Shown here: positions 12,239-23,710 of the stretch, piece by piece
Layout of the letters: each line of letters opens with the position of its first letter
Numbering within the stretch: position 1 is the stretch's first letter
Source of the DNA: Phascolomyces articulosus
Lineage: Eukaryota; Mucoromycota; Mucoromycetes; Mucorales; Lichtheimiaceae
Reading direction: 5' to 3'
DNA: 64,000 bases
NCBI GenBank assembly: GCA_025677815.1
Contig: JAIXMP010000049.1
Span: forward strand, 62,001 to 126,000
The notes under the pieces: generated by a model
What the model saw: only the letters and a program-made list of their open reading frames with translations
Told to the model about the DNA's origin: nothing
The model's database searches: none
Made by a program: the position numbers and the translations under genes

Positions 12239-15200
12239 TTATATATGAACATACGATGTATCATTCCAATGATTGGCTATAGCTTTAGCACCATCTATAT
12301 CTCCATCTTCTATTAAAATCATGATGACACCACGAATAGCCGAATGCAATGCAGATGAAACCCAATCTTGATAAATATGAGTATGCTCCCCAACAAAAAC
12401 AAGCCCATCCAAATATTCATAATAGGAAGGAGTATAGAGTTTTCGATGAGCTGCTGTATAGTAAGGCCATGATAGCCTTGCAAAGGGATCATGAGCCCAA
12501 CAGTGTCTTGCATATTTTCCTGTATATTGTTCACGCGCAATAGCCCCATGCATTTCTACTATATCTTCTAATATCCGAGCTACATGCTCTTCATCACCCA
12601 GAGATCCAAACTGGGAGTCGTCCCCAATTGTATAGCTTGCAATCATGACAGCAGGACCTTCACTTCCTATACCATGACTTGGATAGCATGTAGTTCCCAA
12701 GCTCAAGTCAGTATTGTCGCACCCACCAAAAATTGGACGGCCTTGGTACCGTTCCCAGAACCGAGTTTTAAATTCCAATAATACTTTGCATGCCGAGCCA
12801 TTTTCTAAATATTTGATAGCACTTTTGAGAGTATATGGAAGTTCTAAAGTAATAATGTTGAAAATATATTATAATCACAGTTGGTTGTATAGAAAGCAAT
12901 TATAACTTTTTATAAAAAATGCAAAGAATAATAATAAATATGAACCCAAATAGAAATATAAATTTACTGTATATACCTCGAGGTAAGCGCCATGATCGAA
13001 CTATAGTAAATGGCACAGACACAATCACATTGTCAAACTCCTTGCTTTCGAACGCTTCATCAAATGGTTTATTTTTCCACTGGACTGAGATACTTTTGTC
13101 CCTGCTGAGAGTACTGTTGCGGCCGTCTTCATGATCCATAAATTCGATTTTTGATATAGGTATATTATAGGAGATTATTTTTTCATTACCTAATGCCAGT
13201 AAAAGTGCTTCAGGTAATCGACTCATACCTCCATATATCGTTCGAAATTTACTTGCTTTTCGCATGAAAAGACTACTATATATATAATTCCATATATCGA
13301 TTTCTCCTACCCTATCATTCGCATAATCAACAGCACTCTTGCTTGCATTCATCTTAAGATGGAGCCACTCTCGTTGGGACCATTCATCCCAGAATGTAAG
13401 TATTTCGTTCTAAACATGTTTAGATGATGTATATATATCAATAAGCTATGGTAGTAAAATATTGGTTCAATGTTTATAAAATAGCCAGTGATGCAATTTT
13501 ATAGTAAAATACGATATAGAATGAAAGTCAATAGTAATGGTGTTTTAATCCATCGTTTCCTTCTCTCTCTCCTCCACGTCATACACCACTTTGTATATGA
13601 GACTTACTTTAAATGTCCCATAAAAATTCTCTGCTAATGATTTATATATTCCATCATTTGAAAAGGGTTGTATAATATCATGTGCTTCTCGAGAAATATC
13701 AATGGGAACTCCTGGTCGGAAATAGGGAAAATTTGCTAATTCTGACATTTCTTTTTTTGTTGGAACTCTTCCATCTGGTAATCGAAATCCATTAAAGTAT
13801 TCCAGATTGCTATAATATTAATATGATCAGAAATAATATGGATGTCATTGTTTTTGATATACAGAATTATTAAATATTTAAATTAATATTAATATGTATA
13901 CTTCGCTCAATTTCTTTTATATATGCAAAAGAAGAGGGAGGAGAAAGTAGATGGTACATTTTATAAACTTACTTTTCACCTGTATTGATAAAAGGTATAA
14001 ATTCAATTTTATCCTCCTCATTATTAATCGCATTAAGTTCCCTGGCTATCTGAAATATTACGTTATGTTGATGAATCGGGATAGTTTGGTTTTGGTAACT
14101 CCAAGAAATTGGGATTCGCATAGCACCTTTTTTTGATGAGTAAATCAATATAATAATTATGGTAGCCACTGTTATGGCACTTTTCACATTAATTTATTGC
14201 TATATTGGAAACAAAAAAGAAAATTATATACCTAATTCATTGTACACTGTTTTTGTACTGTCGAAATATGCTGTTTTAATACGCCTACAGATTTATATGT
14301 TTTGTTATGAAGAATCTATTTCATCAATCTTTATACTATCATTATGTTGCACCGACCATGCCATTAAATAATAAATTACATACCCTCCTACTCGATCACT
14401 TCCTTCCATGATTTCAATATTTTTATAACCAGCCTGCTTTAAAAGATATGCACTAAACAGTCCAGATGCTCCAGCACCAATGACTCCAATTTCTATATTA
14501 TGTATGGATAAGTATTATAATGTAATAAATCGCTACATTAGTCATTTAGTATCATGGCACAATATTTAGCAATAAAAAATTAGTGTAACCGAAGTTTATA
14601 CATACTTTTTTCATTTTTTGCAGATACCGGATCTACCTCCATAAAGTCATCCATTGGCTGCTTCTTACTGAAATGTTGTTTTTTCGCCATCATATTTTTA
14701 AAATAGGTCACTCCATCAAAGTATATATCAGACTCTTCTTGTGATTTCCCTTGTTGTTCTACCTTTACAGGCAATTTTTTGGATGGAGAAACGGAATACG
14801 ATTTACTTTTTGCATATATTTTATGACTGTGTTCACGGATGGCGAAAAAACACCCTTGATCCATATCAAGCGTTTCCAGAGATGGGACAGCCCATAAAAA
14901 TCGACGTTGATAGTGACATTGTTGTTGAGAAGGCTCCAATACTACTGAACTACTACTGCTTGTAATAGTATTGATACGACCAATCCTATGGTAGTTGATC
15001 TCGGCAGTCCCACGAACATTATTTTGGATATTATACGAATCGCATGTACCGAAGGATAAAATAAGATCCTCTTGGGGTTTTTCAACATCACCACCGTATT
15101 CAGGACTCTTGCAGTTCCATTTCAGATAGATATTGGTCAAAGATTTTACCTCAATAGTGGTAGTAGAAATACCAATTTTTTCTTTTTGGGAATTTATATC

Positions 15201-15326
15201 TCTGTGGTAGTTGAAATCGTCAGGTGATTCAAAGTGGTACTGTGATGATACAAATGTCGTTCTTTTTGTAGATAATAAGAGTAGGATACCAGAAGCAATG
15301 ATTATTACCGGTCTGTGTCCAACCAT
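12239..15326 (-). CDS. FAD-dependent amine / L-amino-acid oxidase-like protein, 758 aa, seven exons
   Basis: Exons: 15326-14606, 14492-14384, 14284-14232, 14126-13973, 13809-13608, 13409-12977, 12843-12239; all joins keep frame. The FAD dinucleotide-binding motif GVIGAGASGL (Gly at 246, 248, 251) is followed by an Asp/Glu-ended strand (IEIMEGSDRVGG). Then comes LGAMRIP, typical of L-amino-acid oxidases. The C-terminal flavin segment is GLVFVGEHTHIYQDWVSSAL, where such enzymes have GEHT...W..GA...G. The family deaminates amino acids or amines oxidatively, producing a keto acid, ammonia and hydrogen peroxide. The unusual part is the first about 240 residues: a hydrophobic signal or anchor at residues 5-19 followed by a region with no flavin motifs. 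This suggests a secretory-pathway or membrane-anchored form. Substrate unknown. Confidence 0.88.
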
Positions 15327-16270
15327 TTAATTCTACAGTATACTGAGCAGTGTGAGAAGTAAATGTGGATAATATAACAGATTAAGAAAAAAAAGAAGAA
15401 GGATATAATCAAGAAAGAGAGGATGCTTGGTTGGAAAGGAATATATATATCTCAATAGGCAAATAAACGCCAATTTCCATTAAAAAGGAGATACGTTACT
15501 CCACATAATACTACTGCTTAATATACGTAACACCCAGAAACTAAAGTTTTCCAAACAATTATGCAGTATTATGTACGATGGGTTTTTCATTTGCAGTAGT
15601 TGCTCTGAGTTTCATGTATCCTTTTTTTTTTTATTTTGGTACATTTATTACGAATATTTTCAGTATAGAATTCTATCATATCACGTAATAATCTCACTAC
15701 CATTCTTTCTTACTTTTTTTCATGAAAATAATGGGTCTTTATTAGATAGCACCGTAGTAAGTTCCTATCACTACTTTTTTGTCCTACTGGCAGCTTAAAT
15801 TCGCAGTGACCCAGTACACTTGATATCATTACAAGAGTCTACCTGAATGAATACCAAATATTTTTAGTGCCTGATATTTGCCTGAAGATCTTCACTAGAC
15901 CAGAACCATCAACAATAGCTATAGTCAGGACAATGCGGTTCATGGTGGATGACAATGGTTGTTCAAATAAATAATTCATTCAATGAACGTCAATTTAAGA
16001 TACTTGAATTAAACAAGAATAAGCTAATCAAACTGTTTTTATTCAACATAACAAATCAATTATTTGGAAGGTCCTATTAGTCCAATAGAGCATAAAGAGC
16101 TTGTTGAACTTCCTATGTATATTGAAATAATAATAACATATTTTATTAATAATCAAGTATTATAATTCAGATACTCATATAGGTTGTAATGAGTTGATAA
16201 AGAAATATAATACATACTTTACTGCATAAGTACAAATCTTTTCTATTCGGGTTCAACGTATTTAGGTTCT
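15327..16270. other. Intergenic stretch, no clear gene
   Basis: The first about 150 nt should be the promoter of the oxidase gene. A 39-codon minus-strand frame near 15830-15950 (starts MNRIVLTIAIVDGSG) looks protein-like but is isolated. Frame 15571-15798 is T-rich noise. Confidence 0.45.
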
Positions 16271-17856
16271 TAATGACTTCTTGGGCGATTGCTTGGCACT
16301 ACTTTCTTATAATAGTTGAACAAGCACCAGATTTCTTGGTATTATCAATATCAAGACAGTGCATTTTGTTTTCATTTTGTAATTGTTCGGCGGTTTTAGG
16401 CTTTTATTTAATTCTTGCTTTGTCCAAGCTTGATGACCAATTTTTACCTCACCAGGGTAAGTAATTGCACTCGAACGATCCTTCCTCTCCCATGAAGCTT
16501 GATGTCAATATGGTTTGTAAATGAAATTGTATGGTTGAAAATATGACCGTAACTGCTACATGTTCGTTGGATAGCATCCATATTGAACATTGATTCAAAG
16601 ATAAATTTTTCTTGATCCTTCGCGTCATTGACCGACGCAATGTGTTTCCCTTGCCGATCTAGAAATTGGATTATATGCGAGCTTGAACCCAGCATTTCAT
16701 AAAGTGTTTGACTATTCAAGTCGATTGATACTTGGCGGTGAGGAGGAGTATATGGACATACTCTTTGTCTGAAATCATTCTGCCCTAAACCCTCCAAGAC
16801 TTCGTTTGCCATGACACAGAAATTTATTTTACCGAGTAGCATGTTCGGAAACGATATACAAGGTCGATAATACACGTCAATAGAGATGACAGTTTCATAT
16901 AGTTTGGTGGTGGTTTGTTCGTCCAGGGCATAATGACTACTCGCGTTATGTATGATGTAGTATGTAATATCAGATGTATTTTTAATTTTGTTGTCGTTCA
17001 TGACGGATTTTACAACACCTTCAAATCTAAGTTGCATATTTCTCCCCAGTTCCTTTCTCCAATCGATTAAATCACCATCCTCTTTCTCTTCTTCGTTTTC
17101 TTCTTCGATTTTTCGTGTTTCTTCTTCTCTTGTCAATACATCGTTAATATCGTGGTCGTGTAGAAGTTGAACATTTTTGACCGGCTATATTGAATTCAAA
17201 ATTCAAAATAAATACATATGCAAATATTTAGTTTGATTAGTTACCTGTTAATAAGTGATAGCTTACTCCATTATAGGGTTGTTACCTTGTTGTCGTTATA
17301 TTCATTATACGCTCAAGTTTTGCACGGGTTTTTGTAACTTTGTTTTTCAGGATTGTGTCCTATAATTCGCTTTGTTCGTGTAAAACTCCAGACCTCCATT
17401 TTTTTCCAATCGTTGTCGGATGTTGATGTGGATGTTTTTGTTGTCTTTTCATTCCTTTTAAGCTGACGTCGTTGCTCCACAATTTTTTTGTACCACTCTT
17501 CACGTAAAGGAGAAAAGCGTCTCCTAACCATATAACTAACCACGTACTCAAGGAGCTTTTTAACCAAAGGACTATAATAGATTTGGACATATTTGACGCG
17601 TATTGTCAGATAGCTACGTTGGTCGTATGTGTTAAATGTATGTTGCTGGTTACTTTAGATTGTATGTATAAGTCTGGTTGTAATTCGAATAGAAGGCGAT
17701 TCCAAAGTACATGTTTAGGATTTATCTCCGTCTGTACTTCTTTGTGGGTATGAGTGTTTATGAATTGTAAGTGTCCTTGTGAAAAAATCCCATCGATGTC
17801 TTTAGTGCAGGACCATCCTGTAAAGGTAATCGTTTCAGTTAATTTATTATATTACC
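16271..17856 (-). pseudogene. Broken or heavily spliced gene of unknown family
   Basis: Several consecutive minus-strand stretches read like one protein but fall in different frames. From 5' to 3': about 17817-17660 (GWSCTKDIDGIFSQG, NPKHVLWNRLLFELQPD), about 17665-17320 (YLTIRVKYVQIYYSPLVKKL, a Lys/Arg-rich segment), 17200-16444 (Glu-rich start, then a 190-residue compact region with VVKSVMNDNKIK and DQEKFIFESMFNMD), and 16470-16310 (YPGEVKIGHQAWTKQELNK). The first pair is separated by a single-nucleotide slip at an A run near 17660, with no good intron. The last pair also needs a slip near 16460. An acceptor TATAG before 17190 is plausible for the middle join. I do not recognise the family. 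Either a decayed gene or a gene with sequence errors. Confidence 0.4.
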
Positions 17857-17919
17857 TTTCCACAGTTTCAAACCATCCTTTTAAATATTCTATCATTATA
17901 TAATGATAAACGTACCTTA

Positions 17920-18181
17920 CACATTAGAAAAAAAAATATTCAGAATATATTCAAATGTTTATATGTGCAAAATACCCCAAATTGGAATTTATCTCGAATA
18001 TTTTGTAAATATCTTTTGAATATGCATATTTTTTGTATATATTTTGCCTTTTCATTAACGAAGAAAAAATTCAGGATATATTCAAAATATATTCGAAGTT
18101 GAATTATTTTGAACATTTTATGAATTTAAAAACATATTCTGAATTTTTTTTTGCATCTACGAATTTTTTTTTTCTAAGGTG
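17920..18181. mobile_element. MITE-like inverted-repeat element, about 262 bp
   Basis: The left end reads CACATTAGAAAAAAAAA and the right end, reverse-complemented, reads CACCTTAGAAAAAAAAA. Both ends continue inward to TTCAGAATAT (17938-17947 and, inverted, about 18135-18144). The right arm carries about 20 extra bases between the two blocks. The interior is non-coding, very AT-rich, and repeats the words GAATATATTC and its variants. Size, terminal inverted repeats and lack of coding potential fit a miniature inverted-repeat transposable element. No target-site duplication was clear. It lies just 5' of the broken gene at 16271-17856. Confidence 0.5.
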
Positions 18182-19226
18182 AATATCCTGTTGTAATTTT
18201 TTAGTTATTATTATTGTTGATGATGTTGGGGTCCACAAGAACATAGTTCTTTTCCCCCACGTCGATGGTGGCTGTCATGATTTGTGGTCATATTTCCAAC
18301 TTTTGAAACATAGGTTCAGGTATAAAAAAAAGGGAATTACAGGTGTTGTGTGGGGTTTTTTTATTATTATTATGTCATTCTGTTTATGTACCATCTTTAT
18401 TATTATTATATATATATAATATAGTGGTCTCTGTCATATTTGCATCATATCATGGGCGATGTTGATGATTCTCTCCTGGTTTATAAAGGTGCATGCTTTG
18501 TGAGAGTAAAGGGAATGCGTTTGGAAATGATGATGTTAATCATATTATTATTTTTCTGTCTCCCTTTTTTCATGAGTATTTAATAGTGCCTATCATTTTG
18601 TTTGCATATCAATTGTTTATCGATCGAATCTCTCTTGCTTTCTATTTTACACCTGTGGCTATTATGGTAAGATATCCTTTATGTCGTGTAATGGAGAGAT
18701 TGGGAACAAGGTGTGTTATTTTGTTTCTACTGGAAGTTATTGTTGTATACTGACATATGTATTCTTTTGCTGTACATTGATGTTTATTTGTTAGGACGTC
18801 TTTCACATGTCGTATATGTGTTTCTTGCTTTCCCTTTGGAATAAAGTTGTCTTCCCATCATGGCTCTTATGGATCAGGTATACTATCCCTTTTACTTTTT
18901 TTTTTTTTTTGGTTTGAGCAAGTGATTTGGTATGATCAAGACATTAATACAACATTAATCTTATTATATAGAATTTAAACGCAAAAAAATGGTCACCATC
19001 GATTACAAGAAAAAAATAAACTATATTCACAAATGCTATTATTGGTAAGCATGTCTTTTACATTATTCTTTTTTTTTTTTTTTTTTACCAAGTCTATATA
19101 TTTCTTCCAAAGATGATTCCAATATATAATCCTTTGCTTATTTATAACATGTGTGTAGCCAACAAGAAGTGAACCACTAAGAAGGTCATTCTATTTTGGA
19201 GGAAGGAGGAAGGGGAATTCATTTCT

Positions 19227-19263
<37 letters not shown>

Positions 19264-21542
19264 TACACTATTCCGTCTTCATGTCATCATTATTCATCAT
19301 ATCACTCTCTTTATTATTTGTATTACCCATCATCATCTTTTTTTTTCCTTCTGATACAACTTCATATCTTTTGGATGAAGCCTGGGTATTGTCTGCCACC
19401 GTAAAAAATACCGCCGTTATTTGTATCGGAAAAATAAAAACACCGATATCAGCCGTAATAGGGGTACGAGTTTGGAACCTAGTTTTTGACTAAGATTATG
19501 GATTCCAACATTATCTGGGTCTAATCCCCTAGGTATGTTAGTTGGACCTAAGTCAAACAGTAATAATTGTGAATACAATTAAGAATAAACTAAAGTGCCT
19601 GCCCTAATCATATTAAAAGTTAGGCTCTTGGCCAATAAAATGATGATTTAACGTCGATACCAAGCTGGAAAAACAGACCTAAAAATGACCCTCATCCTTC
19701 TGTTCAAATATCTATAAAGGATAGTTAAGATAAACCATTCGATTATATCTCAAATGTGCAATAAAGCAAATGAAACCAAGCTATGGCAGAGGATAATAGT
19801 ATTTTTTTAAAATGACATAAGATTACATTCGTAATAATATGCTGCCTAATAACTGACAGTTTACTGATTAAAACCGTTAAAAGATTTATACGTATCATTG
19901 TGATTTATCAATACAATAATACATGTAACATAATCGAAATTTGTTCTCAACTGACTACGTTAATTTATATATTAAGTTGATGACTTTGATTTAGGCCTGT
20001 CAGCAATTGACGTATGTCTACTGTCCTCTCGAAGTATTCATAGTATATTATATATAAAATGCAACCATATGAATCTCTCATGCTTCGTCTCTCATGCTAT
20101 TCTCTTATATATCATTATAAAAAAATAATACTGGTATAGAGTTTTTCTATATTTGCCATCAGTATTCCTTTTCATATTGAACCATAATAATCACTGATTT
20201 TTAATAATATGTTGATTGTGGTGAGAATATCAGCAAATCAAACATAATATAAAACATCGCAAGAGAAGGCTTTCATTTTTCTTTTCTTCTTCTTTTTCTT
20301 TGGCTCTCCTAATAGCCTTGCTTTGGTAAGTTATGAAAGTATCACAAAAGAAAGTGGGATGTTTCTAATGGTTGTGAAGAAAGTTATACTTTACTAATAA
20401 GCCAAAAATAAATTATGATAAAAGGAGCATCCATAAGTTACACGTAAAATAGATTCTACGATCAAAAGAAACTAAAAGTTAAGTACAGTTTTCTCATGTT
20501 TTAGATTTTTCAAACGATAACCTGAAAGGTTCCTTTTGTTATGAGTTTTATATGGATGAAGCACAAAAATTTTCTTCATATAAAATTGCATTTATTCATC
20601 GATAGGAGCTAAAAATATCAATACACATATAATTTGGCTGGTGCATGACGCCTCTTTCTGTATATATCCAAGGTTTTTGGATCAATGATAACGACCACAA
20701 TTACTATTTTTCAAGATAGTTCAGGAAGATGCTGAAATTATTATATTACATTGCATGCATTTCAAATATGTGATATTAACTATGATAGTTATTTTCTTTT
20801 CGTTTTCTTTGGTAAAAACAGAGAGTTCAAAAAATGCTCTCAAGGGAGAAAGATGAATATATCATGGTAACGAAACTCATATTATTATTACATGATACTG
20901 GAGAATAATTCAAGGCAGTATACATCATAGTTGTGAACTTTTTTTTTGCTAAAATAAACATGTATGCTTATATAACGTTCTATTTTTTTTTAATGAACCA
21001 TACTTTAGGATAACCTCTTGCAATATAGCAAGTAGTCTAGTAATAAAAAAAAATAACTTCTACCAGCAATACAACGTTACTTTTTTGTATCATAATATAT
21101 TATACCAATGCTTCAAATAGACAATCTTATAATGGATTATTACTTTTTTGTTACCCATGTTTGTCACAACTATTAAAGTCATGTGAATTAGTATCATTTC
21201 TTGTTTTGCATTCTTCTATTTACAAATTTAATAATAGTGACACACTCTAACTATTTATGATTTTATTCTTATACAACATAACAATGTTGGGATCATACAC
21301 TCTTAGTGAACGATGGTATAAGTTTGCATTTTATGTGGATATTACAACAATAAAATAGTGAGTGCATTAACAAAATGATTTTGACGGTCCTCAAAATATA
21401 TAATCTTTTATTCTGCATCACTTTCTTTTTATTCTACTTTTTCTTCTTCTTCTTCTTCTTCTTCTTCTTAACTTTTTCTTTTTAGTATATATAAAATAAT
21501 ACGACTGCCCCGACAATAATAATAAAAAAAATAACACGAAAT
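18182..21542. other. Gene-poor stretch of 3.4 kb
   Basis: No supported gene. Contains a (CA)n run at 19229-19260, long T runs, and a (CTT)n tract at about 21437-21470 just before the next gene. Open frames at 18493-18753 and 19281-19493 are hydrophobic, isolated and without domain features. The region around 19400-19460 contains an imperfect hairpin (GTATCGG...CCGATAT). A TATA-like TATATAAAATAA at about 21487 lies 55 nt upstream of the next start codon. Confidence 0.5.
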
Positions 21543-22643
21543 ATGTCGAATAGTGCGCAAGGAAATACAAATGAAATCGAGACCCAACTTCTTCACTTGG
21601 TATCATCCATGATGATTGCAGCTGGTATCCTTATTCGATCCGCAGCATCCAACAATAATGATCATCGTCCGGATGATTCGTCCTTTGTCAATGACAATAA
21701 CAACAACAGTGATTCTAGTAGCATGGATAGTACTTCTTCTTCTACTACTACTATCACCGTCCCAACGTATGCAACAACACCTGGTACCACGAAAAATAAT
21801 AATCAAAAAATGACAGTAAGACTTGTCGAAGAATACCAATCATCAATGGAAAACAGTGCCGATAGTATTAACAATCATCCTTGGCATCTTAACAATAGTA
21901 GTAATGTTTCATTTCTATCAGACACTCCTGCTATTTCATCTTCCAACAACTGTTATTATGCAGAGATGCAACAACAACAGCAACAATACACTGATTCTAG
22001 CAGTGGCACCAGTAACCATTCAATGTCATATGGACAAGATCATATAATAGAGGATGAACAAACGATCGACAACAATAATCTTTCTACTAATTTTATGAGA
22101 ACTGATCATACTGCTGATTTCAATAGTAACGACTTTTTCCAACCTATTGTTCCAGCAACAGTTGAACTCAATCAACATGACATCAATAATAGCAATCTCA
22201 AAAACAACAACAACAGTAGTAGTAGTAGTAGTAGTAGTAGTTGTAGTAGTCGACGTCGTGGTAGAAGAAGACGCCGACAAGGACAACAACAACAACGACA
22301 AGGATTTGTATTCCCCTTTACAAAAACTCCCACCTTATGTTATCATGATCCGACATCCAAAGAATATCAATTATTTGCTCTTCTCTTTGAGACATTTGGA
22401 CGAGGACGTAAAAATCCAACAAAGCAAGAACGTCGGTATATGAAAGAACAATGGGGTATGCGTTTGACACAATTCAATGGTTGGTATAAATTCCATCGAT
22501 TTCGACATAATGCTCAATTGTATGTCTATCAACATATGGTCCAAGAAGGTATCATTCCGAATAGCTATAATGCATTAATCCATTATTGCAAATGTAATAA
22601 TATGACACCAGAGGAATTGTTGATGGCTGAAAAAAGAGAACCC

Positions 22644-22674
<31 letters not shown>

Positions 22675-22943
22675 GTGGACCTAGTAGTGCTAATAGTAAT
22701 GCCTGTCGTTTTTATACTCCTGTTACTAATATGGATATTTGTCAACATCATGATCATCCACAACGACAAGAAGAAGGACCAGTTGCTCAAGACAACAGCT
22801 TCCAAATCAATGATACAACGACAACAACAATAAAAACCGAAGAAGATAAAAAGGTGGTGTTAGTCGGTGAAAATAATAAAATAATGAATAGTAATACTAC
22901 CAGTGATGGAGATACTTCTTATTACACTGTATCTATGTATTAG
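21543..22943 (+). CDS. Asn/Ser-rich protein with possible helix-turn-helix region, 466 aa
   Basis: Single exon; the ATG at 21543 is preceded by a TATA-like box. Most of the protein is low complexity (Asn, Ser, Thr, Gln runs), with a basic patch RRRGRRRRRQG near residue 240 that could serve as a nuclear localisation signal. One compact segment, about residues 267-345, stands out. It reads LFALLFETFGRGRKNPTKQERRYMKEQWGMRLTQFNGWYKFHRFRH in pieces, like helices II and III of a homeodomain: Pro-x-x-x-Glu-Arg, a Gly turn, then Trp-aromatic-x-x-x-Arg. The hallmark Asn after Trp-Phe is not there (Phe instead), so a true homeodomain is uncertain. Probably a nuclear DNA-binding protein; that role is inference. 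Confidence 0.7.
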
Positions 22944-23710
22944 TGTTATTGTTATTACCAGATCTTTTTTTGTACTTCTTTCTCTTTTATTTTCTCTATC
23001 ATCACACCTGCTACTTTTTATAATTGCTTACAGTAATGTTACATCTCCTCCACCTTTTTCCTTGTTGGAAATATCAAACCTCTCCACAACTTTCTGCGTA
23101 TTATGAATAAAAAAAATTATCATTTTTCCTTTGCGTATCAATAATCAACTGATTTTATTTTGACTCTTGTATGGATTTTGGTGCTTGGGGGTATACTATA
23201 TACACAACTCCATAAAAACTAATTCATATAAATTCTAACAATATATAATATATAGCGCCACTTTAACTTATTTCTGCTTGATATATATATTATTACAACT
23301 CATGACGCTATAGGAGTGGAAGAGGTGCTATGTTGCTCATTTTTTTAAATGGGAAAGAAAATACTAATAATGAAAGTTAAAACAGCTCTAAAAATTACGC
23401 AGAAAAACTCGTCCTATTCCATAACGATCCTAAGAAACAAACTAGATAAGAGGATGAGGAACCTAATACCTCCATCATAGTATATAAAAGAGGAAATGGT
23501 TCAAGTGGTGATTGGTTTTTTTTTTCTGTTCCTGCAAGTTTCAAAAGACAAAACGCGAAAATGAAATAATTTGATTGGTGGAAACGCGTTCAACTTGTCT
23601 CCTTTTGTTATACTGAGTTAGTGTGTGGTGAGAAGAAGTTATGAGTAAAAAAAAATTTGGAAGCTCTTTTTTTTTTTTCTTTCTTTTTGTCATACATATT
23701 AGAACATATT
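22944..23710. other. Spacer with 3' flank of the Asn-rich gene and FHA gene promoter
   Basis: No gene seen. TATATAAAAG at about 23480 is a reasonable TATA-like element for the FHA gene, about 230 nt before its first ATG. T runs follow (for example near 23670). Confidence 0.5.

Noticed and set aside
17817..17856. Very short intron (about 38 nt) extending the broken gene upstream
   Set aside because: Too short compared with the other introns in the window, and the upstream frame is closed by a stop within a few codons.
18493..18753. 86-codon hydrophobic plus-strand frame
   Set aside because: Starts at a non-ATG codon and consists of T-rich translation; no support for a gene.
22026..22443. Frames overlapping the Asn-rich gene with Val/Thr/Leu runs on both strands
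   Set aside because: Shadows of the trinucleotide runs of the real gene at 21543-22943.
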